Below are positions 23,216 to 33,154 of a DNA stretch of 64,000 nucleotides, one piece after another. Origin of the DNA: Collybiopsis luxurians FD-317 M1 (taxonomy: Eukaryota > Basidiomycota > Agaricomycetes > Agaricales > Omphalotaceae); NCBI GenBank assembly GCA_000827265.1, contig KN834749.1:795500-859499 (forward strand), read 5' to 3'. Position numbers and translations under genes: made by a program. The notes beneath the pieces were generated by a model. That model was not told the DNA's origin, did no database searches, and worked only from the letters and a program-made list of their open reading frames with translations. Numbering within the stretch: position 1 is the first letter of the stretch; each line of letters begins with the position of its first letter.

Positions 23216-23232
23216 ATATATATATATATATA
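23216..23232. repeat. AT dinucleotide microsatellite
   Basis: A pure AT run of 17 bp lies in the short gap between the RhoGEF start (23132) and the BAR-SH3 stop (23338). It has no other evident role. Confidence 0.85.
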
Positions 23233-23337
23233 ATACTTCCTCGTGGGTTGAACAACAATATAGTATCGCAATTATATTCAATCCTATCCTATCTATTGCT
23301 GCGCACGAAGAACGATGAGCCTCGCAACAGCACAACA

Positions 23338-25931
23338 TCAATGGAACTGCAAGCAATTGCTGCACATTCCCTTCGGCTTGAAAGGATTCTGCTTGAAATT
23401 ACTACACCCCTGTCCCTGTCCCGGTTGCAGTTCGGTCACGCTATCGAAAGGCGACGTATCATACCCACGACTGCTCTCCAACGAAGACGACCCGAGATAG
23501 AATCCTGACTCAGATCCTGGTCTCGATCCTGCACCGAATGATTGAGACCGCCCTGCCGATGGCCTACGTGCGGGTATAGGCGGAGTAGCTGTCGGCGTAG
23601 CGTTCATCCTTCTTGGAGGCGGAGGCGGAGGTGCTTTCTTGGAGCTTCCGCCCCCAACACCGGCAGAAGAATTACTAGTAGAAGAAACGTCAGAAGAAGA
23701 CCGCTGAGATGGAGAAGGATTAATGAGCGCGGAGAGTAAAGATCGTGAAGCAGTCCCCGAGAGATCCTGCCTCGATTTGACGAGGTGATCACTTTCATCT
23801 TCGCCCTCAGAAATCAAACTGCTCAGAATGCTTTCAGCATCGTTATTTGCATGATGTGCAGCCATAGGAGAAGCTGGCCCTCCAAAAAATGGGCTATTTG
23901 ACGGTGAGAGAGGTTTGGCACCAAGGATGTCTTCTCCGTCCAGTTCGTTCGGTCGATCATCGTTATCGGATATTGACTCTCTGGACGACAGTCTCGAATC
24001 AGTAACTTTCGAGTCGTGCCTTCCACGAAAGTCTGGACGAGTAGGCAGAGGAGGTTTTGCAGGTACCGCTTCTGTATAAGGAACGGGAAATAGTCCTTGC
24101 TTTCCGTTCAGTTCCCCCATCCACCAGGCCTCTAATACCTCGTTGATCACAGTAATCTCGTCCCCGACCTCAAATGATAGCTCATCTAAAGAACCGTTAA
24201 AGTCATACAAGGCTCGCATAACTTTTCTATCCTGCATCGATGGAGGTTTAAGAATACGGGACGTGATTTGCGGACTACCATTCCCCGATTTTCCCCCTCC
24301 TCGGAGACTGGAAAGTGATTTTTTGCCCAACGAGGACGACTTGCCGAGGGATGACGATATCGAGCTCGGGTTCCAATCTACATCATCCAGAGACGCTCTC
24401 GAAGCATCTTCACTGCTGTCTCCCAAGGCCGAGAATTGCTCCTTGTCTTTGGACTTTTTATTCCGACCCGAAAATGAGCCCATAGCACTCGAAGCCCAAC
24501 CGGCAACGCTCATTCTCCGGGAATTTTTGTCCGCCAAGTCACTTGGGCCGCCGCCGTTACTATCGCGCCTCTTTCGGGATGAGCGCGAGGAAGGACGGGA
24601 TGTTGGCGTCTTAACGGGATCGTCGTTGAGGTGCATTGACGAGCGTCGACTTCGGGACGCTGGTGTACGCGATACGTCTTCTTCATCTTCGTCCGTGTCC
24701 AATGGAGTTGCGTTTTGAGCACCGAATGATTTTGAGCGTTTGTGAATTGTGGGAGATGTTCTAGGTGATTTGGATTTTACGGTTGCGGAAAGAACACTGG
24801 GCTTGCGAATCGGACTACTGCTTCGCGTAGCACTATGATCAAATTTAGTTGACGGGTACCTTCGAAAATCTCTCTCTCGATTACCTGCTGACGGACCACT
24901 CCGATTTAACTTCCCTCAGTACTTCTGAATATTGCTCGACAAACTTCAACTCGAGATCCAAAAATGTAGATAATTCACGCGTCTGATCGATTTCGTTCTC
25001 TTGGATCAAACGCATGTGTGCTCTTAAATCTTCCTCAGTCTCTTCGCTATCAGAACAAAGGATCTGAATATTCGTCATAGGGAAAAAGGCTGGAAACGTA
25101 CTAGCGAGCCTGAGCCTTCTCCAATTCTTCTTCTGCTTCCTTCCGCTCTTTGTCCTTTTCTTTCTTGCTATTCTTCAATTTCTCTACCTTTGATATAGCA
25201 GCATCGTAACTCAGCCTGACTCGGAATCAAAAGGAATTCATGCAAAGTAGAAGAACATTCGCCACACCGTCTACTTTCCAATTTCTTCTTCATCTGATCA
25301 TACTCCCTGATTTCATCACCGAATTTTTCGATAGAAGCCATAAAAGTGTCGCGGAAGGTGATAGCGTAGGTTTCTTGCAAGATCGCTATCCTACAGTGCG
25401 CACGTCCCAGTTTGGTTAAACATGAACCTATTGAAGAAGTGTTACCAAGTACTGCAAAGAAAACAATGATGTTACGTACCGAATTCAGAGTCCTCGGGAA
25501 AATTCTCCCCATGAGAAATCATTACAATACCCAGGGTATCGAGAGGAAGAAGTTTTTCTGGCTCGTCAAGAGCCAAATTGTCCTTCTTCTTTGTTAACGA
25601 GTGATGATATCCTTTCGAAGCCAGAAACAACCTGAAATCTCTGGGTTAAAGAGATCCTTTCAACGGATTGACCAAAGCCCGTCGTACCGTTCGATACCAC
25701 TTCTCCTGAGCTCCACATCTTGCTCTAACTCTTTGAATTCTTCAGAAACAAGAGTCTTTTCCCTGGAAGAAATTCTTTCGCCCGCCCACTGGACACTTCC
25801 GTCAGATTTGCGAAGCTGCAGGTCTCTGAGACGTACCTGCCGCAATTTACCAAGCTAGAAGAGCGTCAAAAGCGACATTAAGGATCGGATTTACAGGAAT
25901 GAGGAGTGATACGAACCTGTTTGCTGGCCAT
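23338..25931 (-). CDS. BAR-SH3 membrane-remodelling protein with C-terminal Cys/His motif
   Basis: About 750 aa. Exon 1 encodes only MASKQ. The N-terminal third is a BAR domain with FKELEQDVELRRSGIER, the LPLDTLGIVMISHGENF box, KLGRAHCRIAILQETYA and long charged helices. A basic, Ser/Arg-rich linker follows. The SH3 domain reads VMRALYDFNGSLDELSFEVG, then W-W-M-G-E-L and GLFPVPYTEAV. Beyond it come acidic and polyproline segments (APPPPPPRR). The last 22 residues contain C-x13-C-x2-C-x3-H around an N-P-F, a possible small metal-binding knuckle and possible EH-domain ligand. Such proteins bend membranes and recruit actin regulators at endocytic sites. The combination is known in agaricomycetes as unnamed BAR-domain proteins, so I give no symbol. 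Confidence 0.85.
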
Positions 25932-26134
25932 GGTGATTGAAAGGAACAAATGAAATGAGTAAATGTTGCTGAACTAAAAATCGTGCCACAATCAAATCGG
26001 ACGTGATATGTTCGTGATCGGTTCCCCAGACCACCACCTTCTTCAAATATACGTGTACATTATACCGTATGCATTGTCCATTACGTCCAAACATGCAAGA
26101 GTAGAATATAGATAAAGGAAAATTCTATCAGGTA

Positions 26135-27971
26135 TTATGCAGAAGACGTGACAACAATCGGAGGAGGAGACGGCGAGTCTCGAGGCATAGTCATAGCTTC
26201 CACTTCATCTTCAGATGTGATCTCTTCTTTGCTCGTTCGCTCCTCTTCCAACTGCCCGTTTCTTGAGGGTACTCTGGAAACCTGAGTTGATGGACCCTCG
26301 TTTCTCTCGTCCTCATCCACTTCCAACAGCAACGACGTGTCTCCGGCATCCTCGTCGCCTCTCCAGTGCCGTACCTCCTGCTCGCTAAGCACCTTTGCAG
26401 AGCTTTTTACGTCCACAAAATCTTTCGGATCGGTTGTAAGCGCTGCCTTTGCCGACTCAATCATTTCATCGAGACGAATCCGGATGCGCATGTATGTCTG
26501 ATCCTCCTCTGCTTCATCGTCTTCATCGTCTTCGTCATCATCTTCATCTAGAATAGCAGCATCCTTCTCACTGGATGTGACTGCGCGATAGGTCCGCGGC
26601 GGAAGGATGAGTCGAGACTCGCGCAGCCTCCGTCGAAGCTCGCGAATCTCTTTGGCTTGACGATGTTTCGTTGCTTCCAATGTGGAATTGATAGCCAAAA
26701 GAGAGCGATTAGTAATTTCGAGATCGGCAATCTGAGAGAAAATGTAAGCTTACCCAATGAGAAGGAATAGAACGCGGAACACACCTTTCGATTCACTTTC
26801 GCTGCGTTCCTCGCCTTTCTGTTCTCGCTTTCAGCGTCATCGTCATCTGTTGGAGATAGAAGGTCCTCTCTTGGACTAGGATTAGATTCACTAATCTGCA
26901 CTAGCGTATCCAAGGTGGTGCGCAAATCAATTCCACCAGAAGGATTCTTAGTGTGGTTCGTAGAAACAGAAGTACTGCTGTTGGTAGACTCCCCATAAGA
27001 AACCGACGACCGTGAGACGGACGACCTCGAAGAGAATGACACAGCAGATGTGGGAGGAGAATGTGTAGGTAAAGGAATTGTAGTAGGATCGACTTTCCGA
27101 CTCTGTACATCGTCCTGAAGTGTTGGAGAGGAAAATGGCTGGAAGCTTTGCGAAAATAAAGAACCCTCTAAAGGTCGATTCGAGGCATAGCGGTTAGCAG
27201 TAGTTGAAGCTGTAGGATAAAGGGTATATTCCGGTTTCGTAGATGCAGTAGTTGAACTGAGAGAATGAGTGGAGGATATTGACGGTGCACGCACTCGTGC
27301 GTAACCTAATGGTTGTGATGGACTGGGTGATGGCGAAAGAGACTCCGAGTTGGTCAAAGCTACTCTTGTAATTTTGGATTTAATCTTTACGGGATGATCT
27401 GCAGCCTCGTCCGAAGGTACAGAAAATATGGAATTGGATCCAAGTGAGCCATTCGACAACCCTAGACCTAACGGAGGGGATTTCTGCCGAACGGTAAGAC
27501 TGCCCGTATATCTTGATTTCGTCTCTGAGTCTGGCTCGACTGAAAGATAGCCTGAAACTGGGGTACCAGGCGTAGAAGACGGGTGAGGCTGTGAATTGGG
27601 GCGAACTATTCTAGGCTTCTGAGAGGCAATAGTGGGCGAGGCGCTATAGCTCTTGGTCGGAGAAACTGGCCTAGGTATTGTGCTGAGTGCTCTGGAAGCA
27701 GATGGGCTCACTGTGCTCAACGGCTTTGAGACTTTTACCCGTGCACTTGCTGGGGTAGCACTGCTGTTCACTTTAGCTTTGGGTCGTAACGCTGTCGTAG
27801 AAGTCGTAGATGAAGATACGGCGGATTTCATGGGCGAAGGAGGTCGATAGGGAGAAGTGACTTTGTTGTCATTATAGGAAAGCTTGGAGGTGACCTTTTA
27901 CAGTAAATCTAAGCGAAATTTAGAACAGATTTGCAGGCAATATGCACCTTTCGCTTTACGGGAGCCTGCAT
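26135..27971 (-). CDS. Fungal coiled-coil protein of unknown function
   Basis: About 575 aa in three exons. Exon 1 (27948-27971) gives MQAPVKRK and is spliced to VTSKLSYNDNKVTSPYRPPS, which removes the need for the later ATG at 27831. The first 370 residues are disordered, rich in Ser, Thr and Pro. The best-conserved-looking block is a coiled coil made across an intron: N-A-A-K-V-N-R-K | I-A-D-L-E-I-T-N-R-S-L-L, then STLEATKHRQAKEIRELRRRL and LPPRTYRAV. Acidic runs (DEDDDEDDEDDEAEED) and a Ser/Glu-rich tail follow. I do not recognise a named family. A scaffold or cytoskeletal role is possible, but that is only a guess from composition. Confidence 0.7.
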
Positions 27972-28062
27972 AAAAGGCGACCGTTGCAAACGTTAACGGT
28001 TATGAGAGAGTGACGAGAGATGCTAGTTGAGAATTATTAGCGCCCAAAGCGCTCATCGTATT

Positions 28063-29004
28063 TTACTGGACTACTTTCCGGGCCAGAACATCCTCTACTA
28101 CTTTCTCGACCATCGCCCGTAGGCCTGCGCCACCCTCGCCCCCTAGGGCGGCAATGACACCCTTCTCGATGTACTTGGCTACCGAATCAATTTCAATGTT
28201 AACCTTGGCGCCTATCGATTTCTTTGAAAGAGTGATCTTCTCCTGCGTGTGCTGTATGAGCATGACTCCGAATGTTTTCTCAGAATCAGACACTTCAGTC
28301 AGAGTTAGCGATGCGCCATCGATGGCGATGAAGCCTTTCGCAATCAGATAATGGATTAGAGAAGGTCGAGAAGGCGATGGCTCGGGAAGCTGAAATCTGA
28401 GTCTTAGAGAATCTCCATCGGAAGCACGATCGATAATTGTGGCAGTAGTGTCGACATGGCCCTGTATAATCCTGCTTTTTAGCACGAATATGAGAAATAG
28501 GATACGATAAACTGTACCTGAACGAAATGTCCGCCGAGTCGCGTATGCGCACTCATAGCACGCTCAAGATTGAGCTGATCTCCTACAATTCGCTCGCCTG
28601 TACACCATCACACCATCGCATAGATCAGTCAACATGGCCCACATAAAAAGATGTTGCCCACACCCAAATCACTGCGCTCCAGAGTTTCATTTGCAAGCCA
28701 CACCTTGAACCATCCTCCACGCTCAACCTTATCGAACTCCGTCACGGTCAAGCTGTGACCAGTCCGTCAGTGCAGCAACTCTGATGATTAGCGATTTTTT
28801 TGCAACCCTTACCAGCATCCATTTACTGCGATAGAGTCGCCGATATGACAGTCATCGAGAATGGGAGCGGAATCAGCAATAACGAGTGTTGCGCCTCTGC
28901 CATCCACCTCGATATGCGAGACAGTGCCCAGATGTTCGATCTGTAGGTAAAGGTTAAAAATCGTAAAGCAGCTACACGATTAACCCAACTAAACCAGTGA
29001 ACAT
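28063..29004 (-). CDS. RIB5: Riboflavin synthase alpha chain
   Basis: About 235 aa in five exons. Exon 1 is MFTGL, joined to IEHLGTVSHIEVDGRGA, the classical N-terminus. The two internal lumazine-binding repeats are visible: the first has H-I-G-D-S-I-A-V-N-G with C-L-T-V-T-E-F and ends at GGHFVQ, the second starts GHVDTTATI and has A-I-D-G-A-S-L-T-L-T-E-V. The C-terminus runs KVVEDVLARKVVQ. The enzyme dismutates two molecules of 6,7-dimethyl-8-ribityllumazine to riboflavin; fungal versions act as trimers in the cytosol. Length and repeat layout are normal. Confidence 0.93.
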
Positions 29005-29295
29005 AGTTTAGGTAGTAGAACTGAAGCGGGCGCTTAGAAATTCGAAAAGATCATGATTAATCATTGCATTAATTGTGATTTAAGTACGATGCCCCAAAAG
29101 AAAGGAAAAAACAGGCCTAGTTAGAGTTACGAATATAATATATGTATCGATGACATTTGCACTAGAAATACATTGCAACTTTTGTTTCCATGCGATAACT
29201 TAGTCATTAGAGGTTCATGCCATCTGAAGTCGAAGCAAATTCAGTTTTCAATTGGAAGGCAGGGATAGCAAAAACACGTACGACGCCAAATATTG

Positions 29296-30487
29296 TCAGG
29301 CTGACGCCATCATAAAACCTTCGCTCGTAGCTCGCCGTTGCGGTGGTCTTTTATGTCCCAGACCAAGAGTCGCCTGAGCCTCAGCGTTCTGTCGACGTTG
29401 GTCAGAGACAGCCAGGCGCTTGCTATCGAACGAGGCGGCGGTACCGGGACGCTCGAGTGATTCCTGGCTAGAATCAACGACCGTAGCAGATGGCCGTTGA
29501 TCAGGAGGCATAGCAAAGTACGGATAAGCGTATGGTTGCGTACGTTCCCGAACAGGAGCAGATACTCGACGCTGGTGTTTAGTCGTGCGAACAAGAGACA
29601 CAATACCGGGAGCGGTGGAGGGTCTGGCCTGCGAAGGGGAAGCCAGTGGGGAGGAGGAAGCAACCACTGTAGTAGTCTCAGGCGAGCTCTTGCTTTTGGA
29701 TATTGACCATGAGAAACTGAGGCTGGTAGTCCTGCGTCTGTCTTTGATACTTATTTCAGTGGAGGTCTCGTCGGAATCTGAAATCAAACATGTTAGAAAA
29801 CCAGACAGGCAAACAGAATTAGAACGCTTTACAATTCGCTTCAGCTCCCAAATCAGCAGAATCATTAGACGGTTTGTGATTGGACACTTTGCGGTTCCAT
29901 ACAGTTATCCTGCCAGGAAAGCGCGGTGTCTGTCGAAATGAAGAGGATGAGCGATCTGATTCCGTTGGATCAGAATTGAAGCTCGCATCCGGAACGCGAG
30001 AGTCATTGTTATGGGACGTATGAACCAACGTAGAGGAAGATGAACGGGGAGATGCGTCGAGAGGAAGGATGTTAAGGGAATCATCGCAGAAATCCATTTG
30101 TCTTTGGAAAGTAAGGCTGGAAGATGCGGACTGAATTACGGGAGAGTCGGCAAAGTAGACCCGGCGACTTCGTGGACTGTCTGGGGAAGATTTGGAGGTA
30201 GTGTTAAGTAGAGACGGTAGCGGTGGTCCGAGTACTGGTGGCGCAGAACGCCTTCGATGATTGTGCTTCCGTTTAGGAAGCACTTGCACGGGAACAGCGG
30301 GTTTGACGGAAGGCAGAAGCCAAATTATTCCTATGGCGAATATACTCTGGAGGGGCAGAAGTAAGAAAAAAAAAATCAATGATGGGCAAGAGCGAGATAG
30401 ACTAACCACTCCATAGCCAACAGAACTGATTGCACTCGCCAAGATAGTCACCAGAAATGGTTGAGATTTATTTTCATGGGTGGACAT
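29296..30487 (-). CDS. Membrane-anchored hypothetical protein
   Basis: About 355 aa in three exons. The N-terminus carries two close hydrophobic segments, FLVTILASAISSVGYGV and, after the first intron, SIFAIGIIWLLP. The intron (GTTAGT to CTCCAG) has no stop, but its retention would put a long hydrophobic insert between the two segments. The remainder is polar and Ser/Arg-rich: RKHNHRRRSAPPVLGPP, a Ser-rich low-complexity region and a C-terminal block with KRPPQRRATSEGFMM. I recognise no family. The topology suggests a small membrane anchor with a long disordered cytosolic tail. Confidence 0.6.
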
Positions 30488-30870
30488 TGTCAAGAAGGTC
30501 GTAAGTAGCAGACTAGAGACCAAAAACCATAATTTATCGACGATCGAGTTGAAATTTGGTTGAAATAGGAGAATTTGGGCCGTTATCGTTCAGTTCGTCA
30601 AAATTTTATCATACCACAGAAGTGGGGAAAAGTAGGAAAACGATTTCTTTTGTTTTATCAGTTTTATGTAAACACAACTCGAAAATCGTACCACTTTCAA
30701 AACTTTTCTCGGCGTTTACGGCGATTTGACGGAACAAGCTGACGTCAATCTTCTGACATAACAGGCCCGTGTCCTTGTGTGGCGCATTCAATCCATACTA
30801 TATATTCAAAGTACATACACTTTTTGTAGATATACATTTTCCTTCAAGTGTCATTATACCAGCCTCCTGC

Positions 30871-32020
30871 TCAATCAACGACTGCGGACGGGTTGATTCC
30901 AACAGCTGCAGCATATTTAAGATCGGTACTCTTCAGACATGGAAAGAAGAAGGGATACTGACTGATATAGCCTACAATTCCCTCGGGCCAGTCGTCGTGA
31001 ATCTCTTCAATGTCGACTACCGCAGTATATCCATTGCTGTTTGCTTCGACATAGACGGGGTCATCAAAGTCCAAAATGCGCGTATGCGTGTTTTGATTGT
31101 AAGGTGAAGACACTAATTCCATCTCGTCAATTTTTTAAAATATGCGCCCCGTCAAATACTTACTGCCGATAATGTTGGTCCAGCCATCAGTGAAGTACAC
31201 CTGCCCGTTGTGAGAAGTTGAGGTATTCATACTGTCTCCGGAGTGCACCGCGATGTTAATGTGGTTTGCTCCACTGGAATCAAAGCCAGGGAATATCGTC
31301 TGTATCTCAGCAATACCATTTGCAGCAGATGGATAAGCTCCTCTGAGTGCAGTGTTACTATAGTCTCCTACAGCATTTGCTGCAGAAACAGTGAACGAGT
31401 ATGAACTCTCCCATAATTCAATGACTTACGCGACCAAATCTCCACCATCGCATTGGGAAGGGGTTGGCAAGTCGCCATATCGAGAACGCCAATATCCATG
31501 AACAATTGGACACCTCTGTAAATAGTCAGGATCTGTAAGGTCGCTCTTTTGGAAAAATATTATTGCACAATCTACTCACGCTTCGCCGTCACTGACATCG
31601 TTGCGAACAACCTAGAAACATACGCTCCATTGAGTGGCAACAATATAAAAAAAAGCAGGCTCCTTACTGAACCAGAGCGGACGTAATTATTTTTGGGTAT
31701 TTCTGGGGCCAGAACACAGATTTCCTATTGAAAAAAATTGAGCTTTGGTATCTCTACACCGCAGTATTCTAAACCTCTTACATTGGGCATGGTTGGGTAG
31801 ATAGAACGGGGAGGGAGTCCTCGCTTGGCCCTTCGTGCCATGTTCATCGCAGCGGCCTCCGCACTACAATCGCGCGCAGCGATCTTGTGAGGAGCAGCTT
31901 TGAACAGTATGTCAGTCCAGTTCTCAGCGTGGAGAGGTAATAAAGCCAGCGCTTACCGGAGACAACGCCACAGAAGGCGGTTGCACAGGTTGCCAAAGTT
32001 CTGAGTTTTGAAAAGTGCAT
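30871..32020 (-). CDS. Secreted intradiol ring-cleavage dioxygenase-like protein, probably inactive
   Basis: About 270 aa in seven exons. It has a signal peptide (MHFSKLRTLATCATAFCGVV) and the extracellular-intradiol layout: CVLAPEIPKNNYV, D-I-G-V-L-D, C-Q-P-L-P-N-A-M-V-E-I-W, then GDYS, LRGAYPSAANGIAEI, T-I-F-P-G-F and, near the end, SSPYNQNTHTRILDFDD and GYTAVVDIE. Active intradiol enzymes bind Fe(III) with two Tyr and two His, seen as P-G-x-Y and H-I-H in fungal extracellular members. Here P-G-F-D replaces P-G-x-Y and H-I-N replaces H-I-H, so one Tyr and one His ligand appear lost. The first Tyr may be kept in GDYS. A non-catalytic catechol- or lignin-binding role is possible. A TATA box lies 77 bp upstream. 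Confidence 0.8.
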
Positions 32021-32096
32021 TCCGAGCTTTCCTTCGGAGGCTAGTAGAGGGAGGGTTCGAAGATGTCGAGATGCAGAATCGAGCCTCGAATGATAA

Positions 32097-32104
32097 CTTT
32101 TATA
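32097..32104 (-). promoter_or_regulatory. TATA box of the intradiol-dioxygenase-like gene
   Basis: TATAAAAG on the minus strand begins 84 bp before the ATG at 32020. A strong TATA box is common in front of highly regulated secreted-protein genes and fits this gene better than any other neighbour. Confidence 0.6.
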
Positions 32105-32186
32105 CCTGGCAAGTCCTGCTTGTAAATGGGCAAACAAAAAAGGTAAGAAGAAAACGATCGGCACAGTATGGCGGAGTTTCTCCTTG

Positions 32187-32720
32187 TCAGCACATCTTGA
32201 CGGAGCATACTTGAACTATACATATACATGCGGCATTTAGGGGCACTGACGGGGCAAAGAAATAAATAAAAAGAAGATTTGGACGAGGAGCTGAGCAATT
32301 CGAGCCGACAATACCGTAGTTCATCCAGCGAGTCGGTGACACTCGAGTATAGTCACGTTCCCGTACATAGTGATACCATCCGCGGTTTTTCCTCTGCTCC
32401 TCCGACGTGTAGTCTAGCTGAAATGGATCCGGGTTAATTGGCTGAAACGCGTGCACTAATTGTCCTAAACTGGGAGATATCATCTTCTATACCGTGTAGA
32501 AAGGGGCACCTTTGCAGGAAGTCGTACACGAGGAAGTACTCTACTAAAGGGGAGAAACAAACGTCAAAGCTTCGGAGATGCAGCATGGTACTTTCATCAT
32601 ATACAAGTTTGAAGTCGAGGCGGGTCTTCGCAAATCGAGATTGCTTCAATTTCGGCGGTACAGTTTTGCCACCTCAGAGAATTCGAAATCTAGCTCAAAA
32701 TAGATAGATATTTATGTTCG
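32187..32720 (-). pseudogene. Possible gene relic or unfinished exon set
   Basis: Two minus-strand frames have protein-like composition: one at about 32434-32649 (with SRFAKTRLDFKLVYD and FLVYDFLQRCPFLHG) and one at about 32290-32483 (DPFQLDYTSEEQRKNRGWYHY, W-M-N-Y-G-I-V). No GT-AG pair joins them without a stop and no start with a signal or domain is visible. It may be a decayed gene or coincidence. Confidence 0.2.
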
Positions 32721-33154
32721 CTTTGTACCTAGGATATCTAGTCAGTTACGGCCGAAGAAGCACTAGGAACCGTCGACAGTTCACAGTCATCGACAAATTT
32801 TCATTGGTGGAAGGCCAGGAAGTCACTTTGACCACTAGTAATGAAGAGCAGTCAATGAACATGAACAGTCGGACTTGCAATATTGTACCAGATCTAAGCC
32901 CGCGGAACTAGACTTGTAGCGAGTATCGTACATGGTCATGGAGCAGGAAAACGTAGATTTTTTTCTTCGAATCCTGTCCGAACAAACTTCTGATAAGAAT
33001 CATCACGCTGCTTTCTGAATATACGAGAACAACCTGGCTGACTGCCAGGATGACATTACATGATATTTATTCTATTCCATTCCGGTAAATTTCACTACCC
33101 GCTGTATAGTAAAAGAGTATCAGCAAAATACAGATCACCGATAGCGAACGCCAT
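32721..33154. other. Gene-free interval downstream of myosin I
   Basis: The interval is AT-rich with short frames only. It probably holds the 3' untranslated region of the myosin gene. I see nothing else in it. Confidence 0.45.

Noticed and set aside
24143..24718. 191-aa plus-strand open frame
   Set aside because: Antisense shadow of the BAR-SH3 coding exon with no start context or domain.
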